Shown: piece after piece, positions 57,732 through 64,000 of the stretch | Layout of the letters: every line of letters begins with the position of its first letter | Position numbering within the stretch: the stretch's first letter is position 1 | Origin: Numida meleagris | Lineage: Eukaryota; Chordata; Aves; Galliformes; Numididae | Assembly: GCF_002078875.1 (NCBI RefSeq) | Contig: NC_034421.1 | Location: 12,289,887-12,353,886 of the forward strand | Reading direction: 5' to 3' | DNA: 64,000 bases | Translations under genes and position numbers: made by a program | The notes under the pieces: model-generated | Seen by the model: only the letters and a program-made list of their open reading frames with translations | The model's database searches: none | What the model was told of the DNA's origin: nothing

Positions 57732-58620
57732 CTTTGAGTGCTAAATCATCATCTCTTAGATTTACGGTGTTTAATCCCTGCTTTCTTACACTTCTCCTTC
57801 CACTTGTCGGATACGCCAAGCTGCAGCCATGCCTGTTAGAAAGTTGCTCTGAAATATCTAAGCCAACATCACTGTCCTTCCTGGTTAGCATTTGAGATCT
57901 CTCATCTCTATTTGCATTTCTACTACTCGATCTTCCCAGTTCATTTCTGTGACATTTGACATCTTCATTAGTCAGATCAGGGAAGTTCTTCATGATTACA
58001 TCTGAGTGTGTTTGAGATTTCAAGCCTAAACCATGTTCTGTAGCAAGCCAGGGAGGCTTCTGCTTACCAGAACTATCTCGATGATTCTCTCCTCCTTGGA
58101 AAGACGAGTGTAACCAAGAAGGAATTGCACCTGTAGAATCAGACAATTTTCTTCCTGTTAGCTTTTCCATTTGCCCACTCAAAGGAAGTTCATCATCAGA
58201 TTGATTATGCTCGGTAACTTCTCCTCCTACAGTTGTACTTCCTTTTGTATCTTTCATACAAACATGAGATGGAAACACTTTCAGATCACCCTCAAACTCA
58301 GCTGAATTTTCCTTAGTCAAGCTAACTGAGTTCACTTTATCCTCAAGATGATTTTCTTCTGGCATAGATTTTGAGCTTACTGACGTACTCTTTGTCTGAA
58401 AGCATTCAAAACGCAGGTCCGCTTCCTCATCCGTGACTGCAGTTGCATTTACTTCCTCACTTTCATTTGAAGAACAGGTTATACCCTGCTTGCATTCTGT
58501 AAGGTCAATTGTAGTGCTACGGTCGGCAATGAGATCTCCACAGGCTCTTTCCAATTCACCATCAAATACAAGGCTCTCATCAACATACAGCTTCACCTTC
58601 TTTGCTCCAATATCAAGGTC
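57732..58620 (-). CDS. KATNIP: KATNIP large coding exon (end of first unit and long linker)
   Basis: An 889-base exon for residues 47-342. It starts DLDIGAKKVKLYVDESLVFD and GELERACGD, which closes the first unit and matches mammals well. The remaining 250 or so residues are Ser-, Glu- and Asp-rich with no globular motif, and are probably disordered and fast-evolving. Acceptor TTTTTCTAG, donor GTAAGG. It starts in phase 0 and ends with one base of an Asp codon completed by the next exon. Confidence 0.95.
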
Positions 58621-61600
58621 CTAGAAAAATAGAAGTACGAAGATTTCAAATAAGCTGTTCAAACATTAGATATCACTGTTTTGGAACTCTGACAGAGAGA
58701 AGAAAGCAATAAAAAGCTCCTATCAGTAACATGCTTGTAACCACTTAAGTACAAAGGTCAAATAAGTGAGAACTACAGTGGGATATTTAAGAATTTATTT
58801 AGAAGGATCAACACGGCTGCTAGACACCACTATGAATCATTTTGGCTGACATCTAGGAAGTAAACACCTATTTAGAAAAGCTTGAGCAAGGACACCTAGA
58901 TCAAGTATAATTATTTTTGATCAGGATGTAAATGCCAGAGGCAGATTTAGCTTCTGCATCTTTAAAGTATCACCACTTATTTCACACATATGCTACAGAG
59001 TGAACAGCTACCCACATCAAAGCCACTAAAGTTAAAGGCTTATAGAAATACAAGGCTGGAAAGGGTATTAAAAAAATTCTCATTCACCTATTAGCAATAA
59101 AGGAGGTAAAATAACCAATACTCGAGCAAATAAATCTGTTTTTAACAGTTCTCAACTAAGACAACTTTATGCCTTGGTAGTCTATTTAAACACTTAAAGC
59201 TAGCCTTATAAATGAAAGGCCTCTATGTCAGACACAGCTCTGCCACTCACTAAATCTCCATGTAATTGTTTTCTGTGGCACTCACTAAAAATCTGATTTT
59301 ATTATTCACTTGAAGTTGGAATTAATATTCTCTCTGTTCTCCCCTTCTGAGCTTCCAGTTGCTTAGTGATCAGATGTGAGGGGAAAGGTTGACAGAATGC
59401 TTAGGTTTTCCTAGTACCAATGCAAAAGTCACCTCCAGCACAAGGAGATCATAGAAGTCCATTTCTCATAAGTAACGTCATCAGAAAGCCACCCTGCAAA
59501 CACTTAAGACTTCATCTGAGGAATTTTTATTTTTATTTTTAGTTCCCTCCCAGAGTTACCAGAATGACACAATGTCTTGTAACTATCAAGAAGATATGAT
59601 CAGAGAGAAAAATGAGAGATTTTGTGAAAATAGTTTCAAGATTCCTCTCAACATTCCTTCCCAGCTTGCACCTTCAGCCCTCGCAGGCTGCCCGCTGGAG
59701 TAGTGCTTCCCAGCGAAGCAACAGGGAGGGTATTCCTGGACATACCAGTAACATTTGTGCATGAAGGACAAAGCTTAAAACTTGAGAGGCTTTTCTGTGA
59801 ATTACATCCGTACAGAGAATGTTGCTTCTGCCTGACTTCTCAAAGAAAAATGAAGAAGGAGCAATAGAAAATAAGTCAAGAACTATAAACCTAACTCCGC
59901 CAGAACAAAGCTCCATATTAGCCAAGAACTGCATAACTGCACAGAAAACACATCCCAGTCCAAGGACTTGGGTGAAGATGATCTCCAACTCAGGAGAATG
60001 GATATGAAATGCAAACAAGGAGGAACAAGCACTTGAAAGAAAATTATCCTGTAGGAGAGCAACTAAGATATTCATGCATTTAAGTATTAACTCCATTCAC
60101 AGATTATAAAGACATCATACCACAGGCACTACAGCAGATCTTAGGAAAAGGGGTTTAACAGCATAAGGCTAAACTTTATTTCAAGGCCACAGCAATCATT
60201 TACGTAATGCCTCAATATTTCAGATAAACTTGGAAAAAAACTCCAAAAACAGACAAAAACAGAGTGCCCTTACTTTTGTCCTGCTCTTGCAGACTAAAAC
60301 TGACCTTGTTTTGCACACACCTCAATGGAAGTAAATAAAGGAGGCAAGGTGAAGCATTCTCTGAGACTTTCTTTGGAACGTACTAAATCAATAAATCGAT
60401 GACAATGCGATCTGGCTTTTACAGCTTCCTTCAAACATATTCTTCTCTACTTTCCGATTCAAAATCTAAAGCTCAAATGGTTTCAACAATACTCAAGTAC
60501 TGGCCTGAATTATTCTTTCCTATGTTGTTTGAAGAAGTATGCGGGCACCTCTCGCTTACGTGGTTTCTGAGGGAAGGGTGGTTGGAATGAGTACCCCCCC
60601 AAAAAGTACAAATATGGCTCTAGATTTACATTAGTAGGAAGAAAATGCATCTAATTATATTTTAGTTTTTATTGCTTCTCAGACAAAATTTCCTCATGGA
60701 AAATTACAGAGTTAAGCAGAACTGCTTTGTAGTATTCTTTCACTTAAGAATGAGATTTATCTTTAGTCCATGCATACGCAGGGACTGCTACTGAAATCTG
60801 TAGGGTATGCTCCTAATAGATTTTACAGTTTGCTTTAGAGAGGTTTATTAAAAAAAAAACCCACTGCCTTGCAACATGCAAATATGTTTATGCGTATTTC
60901 CCACCTTACGCTCAATAGGCTCAGTAACAAATTCATACTATTACCTCCAAAAACAGCAGTCCCTTTCACACCCTCTAACTGTGATGGAACATTCTGCAGC
61001 CCGCATTTTAATAGAAAAAAGCTATTACAATTCCAGAAAATGAATATACATCAGGTTTTAGTAAACTTCTTTAAGCTGTTCATTCCACAGTCATTTCTGT
61101 ATGTATAAATTACCATATATGCTTATATAAGAACATAGATGAGAAGAAAACCGGAGAGATAAAGCCTCTTATTGATAATCCAGAACAGCAAATCCTCTTT
61201 GATCCCGTACCTGGGATCTTTTCTCAACATTGCAGTGTACAAACAAGAATAATTTCCATGGTAACATTCAAACACACAAACAGGAGACCATCTGCCATCA
61301 GATGTCTCTCTAGTAGCACTAGATTACTAGTTATTTTATGTACCTGAAGTTAGTATCCTTTTTAATTAAAATAATAAAACCAGAATTGAGCAACATCCAG
61401 CCTGTTTATACGTATATACACAAGAAATCAAGCATTTATTTACATCGTGATAAAACAACTCCAAATGCTGAATCCTGAAATGCACTTGGCCTTGTATCTT
61501 TATTTCCCACCACGGTAAAGGACTACCTGACAGAAGATGCAACCCTTTTGTTAGGCTTGTAATAGCTTTGAGAGAAAATATTAAACGCTGCCTATGGAAG

Positions 61601-61800
61601 TGCTAGCATTTACATTTCTACCTCTTACAATCCACAACAGAAGCAAAGATGTACAGCAGACAGGGGCCCCTCCTGGCTGCATATTTTTTCAGAGAAAACA
61701 TCACCTACTTTTACCTCACGCTTTAGAGAGAAGATCAAACCGAGGTTTGGATAGGAAAAGGAGAGCACACATACAGAGGAGGTGAGAAAAGACTACTTAC
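58621..61800 (-). other. KATNIP: KATNIP intron
   Basis: A 3.2 kb intron. The 140-codon minus-strand open frame at 59674-60096 has no recognised motif or splice context. A faint CR1-like word at about 59044-59075 was not firm enough to call. Confidence 0.8.
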
Positions 61801-61938
61801 ACCAGTTGCTGTGCTGTAATTCCAAATCTTGATCTTGGATACACCAAAGTCACGTGATCGGGTGGGATTGCGGATAACAAAGTAAAGTTGGACGGGCGGA
61901 TGGAAGGAGCACATCCAAAGGGCGCTTTCCTTTGCCGT
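61801..61938 (-). CDS. KATNIP: KATNIP coding exon (first unit, KIKIWNY motif)
   Basis: Residues 1-46 of the part seen here: TAKESALWMCSFHPPVQLYF, then VIRNPTRSRDFGVSKIKIWN and YSTATG. This is the second half of the first repeat unit, with FxPPVQLYFV and SRDFGxSKIKIWNY as in mammals. A phase 0 exon of exactly 46 codons with acceptor TGTTTTTAG and donor GTAAGT. The exon that should carry the LIDGxNxT part of this unit was not found to its right within the window. Confidence 0.95.
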
Positions 61939-64000
61939 CTAAAAACACATACAAGCAGACTGTCACCAATATTCTTTCCTCCAAAGCAGGATATTTTGAT
62001 TAATTTACCACCCCACAGAAAGAAAGAAAAAAAATCAATTAGAAAAGCAATCATATAATAAAATCTGCTATGTTAAAAGCAAAACCTTAACCTCATTTCC
62101 AAACAATAAATCCGACTCTCCTGCCTGTAAGACAGCTCACAACCTGACAATTAGACAAAGGTCAGCTGCTTGCCATCCCAGAGAGACATCTGCACGCTCA
62201 CAAATGACAGGCAGTCTGCCATGCTTTGTAACTGCAGGGTCAATGCAAGCCCAGTTTATTTTAATCAAATTAATCAGCTTTGCAAGCGCTAAAGGGGATC
62301 ACTGAGCAGAATGGACACCGTCTAATCATTTTACAGTTTCTTAAGAGTGCTTATGCTTCTATCTTGCCATCTAACACGGGAAATCTTATCAATTTTATTT
62401 CACCACCTCTATTTTCAACAGTCTTTACGGACAACTAATTTCACTTGCAGATCTGTTCCTCAGAGCTACGTTTAGAATTTTTTTAAGATAAAATGGAAAC
62501 TCTGAACACAGATTTTACAGACAATTGGTTATGGTTGTTACAGTTTAAAGTACCAAGTATGTCAAGTTCTGGAGATCGCTAAGAAGTGCTGTCTATTCAT
62601 GTTTAGACGCGGAAAAAAGTAAGAGTATGTGGCAGCTCATTAAGAGACAAGAAGACTTTCAGAATCAAGATGTTGAATGTTAGTATACCAAAACATAAAT
62701 ATGCATGCAAATAACATTTCAGTGATCTCAGATTAGTAGATACATTACTTCTCTTTCTATTTTCCAACGATCCACAGTACATACGTACACAGTAGGTACA
62801 CAAAGTCACTATTTTTCCACATCCTTTCACTTAGTGAGTCTTTCAGATTTTCCCAAAAACAGGAAATAAACCTCCCTATCAAGTAATTCAGACGTGTGCC
62901 TGATGATGGTAAGGACAGATCTCTGCCAGTCTACTCAAAGATATCAGGAACGGAACCACTTCTCAGAGTTCTGGTGGTTGACAATGCCTCTGCCCCAGGA
63001 GCCATTCAAAAAGTTTTAGGAGATTATTGTTGCTTTGGATGTCAGTTTGGGGCATAAACAGCTATACGAGCACTAGAAAGGTTTTTTTTTTTTTAAATGA
63101 AAAAAGGAGTAAGAAGTCTCTTAACATTGAAGAAGTTAAGGATATCCCTCAAACCAGGATGGACCCAATTCCAAGATCAATTTCAAAGCTAGATCATGTT
63201 AGTCAAGACATACTGTGAACGTGGATAATAAAAAAATAATTTCCCAGTGGCATATAACACGATGAGTGATCCACCTCCAGACCTCTTAAGTTGCAACCTG
63301 ATGGCCTGAGAAAGTCAATGGGTTCTCTGGGTGTACTGAGATCGTGCCAGAGGTGCCCTCACACCAAACTTGGAGCTAAAATGGATGCTGAGGAGATCCA
63401 TTTGCACTTCTGCCCAGAAGCTCTGTAAAGTTACACATCACCTTCCAACTAATAGAAGATGTATCAGAGCCAGACTCATTATTCGGTCTTGAGCAAGAAG
63501 CAACTGTGGAGATGGCTGTTTATCAGTGGAAGTGCTTAGCTATGAACATACTCATGTCAGAGATCTGACATCAGAACTTCAAGATACCTTGATGAATCCA
63601 TGGCAAAATTCATCAGTCTGGGGAGGTGTCTCATGTTTTACCACATCATTACACACGAAGTACCCTGCTCTGGAGGTACTATCATTGCAATTAGCACTGA
63701 AAGATATCCCAAAAGTCCTTTGAATCAACAGAGTGAACATAATACGTGGTAAGTATTCACTACATCAGGATCAAATGAAAAAAGAGCAGGAACCTTTGAT
63801 TTCTGGTTTTCTGGGAGACTGGCCTCCGAGACACTGCTTTGTGGAGGCACTGGAGGTATGACCAATTCACGAGGAAGGAAGAGTTGAGCATTGAAGAGAA
63901 ATTACATGGGTTCACCACTGTGAAGAAACATCATTGGTGCATACAGATATTTCTATTGCAGTCCTTTGTTCTTGAGATTCTGTGGTTTGAAAGACCTATA
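61939..64000 (-). other. KATNIP: KATNIP intron continuing past the window edge
   Basis: About 2.1 kb without a supported exon. A T11-12 run lies near 63081-63094. The segment 62940-63030 has a frame reading VLVVDNASAPGAIQKV, faintly like the DDE core of pogo/Tigger-type transposases, but it is too short and broken to call. Confidence 0.65.

Noticed and set aside
59674..60096. 140-codon minus-strand open frame
   Set aside because: Intronic, no motif, and the flanking KATNIP exons join perfectly without it.

Overview
This is a piece of a vertebrate nuclear genome, almost certainly a bird and possibly a galliform. Genes are split into short exons with GT-AG introns of a few hundred bases to about 6 kb. 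The interspersed repeats recognised by eye are mostly fragments of CR1 LINEs, the dominant avian retroposon, and no mammalian-type SINEs were noticed. Nothing prokaryotic is present: no operons, CRISPR arrays or bacterial mobile elements.

Layout. (1) 1-1842, plus strand: the 3' part of GSG1L, with one clear coding exon at 1675-1842 for the last membrane segment and start of the cytoplasmic tail. (2) 1843-15361: a long non-coding stretch with scattered CR1 pieces. (3) 15362-17194, plus strand: two well-spliced exons for a Ser/Pro-rich, coiled-coil, BEN-domain protein with an ATTAAA poly(A) signal at 17576. The splice phase of its first visible exon fits the GSG1L donor, so it is either a separate gene with unseen 5' exons or an alternative 3' end of GSG1L. 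(4) About 17.6-27.3 kb: a gene-poor interval between convergent genes, with CR1 fragments, small perfect hairpins and an AT-rich block. (5) 28428-61938, minus strand: the last 15 coding exons of KATNIP (KIAA0556). They join in frame to 1,089 codons plus stop, and the 3' UTR runs to poly(A) signals near 27.3 kb. The 5' part of KATNIP lies beyond the right edge.

The order GSG1L / KATNIP, tail to tail, matches the arrangement known in human 16p. GSG1L is a claudin-fold auxiliary subunit of AMPA receptors. KATNIP binds katanin and microtubules at the ciliary base. They are neighbours, not a pathway. The BEN-domain exons between them are the least expected coding content. BEN domains bind DNA or mediate chromatin-related protein contacts, and I do not recognise a named mammalian gene with this sequence at this place.

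All exon limits were read from splice signals, frame continuity and recalled family similarity. No search or alignment was run.
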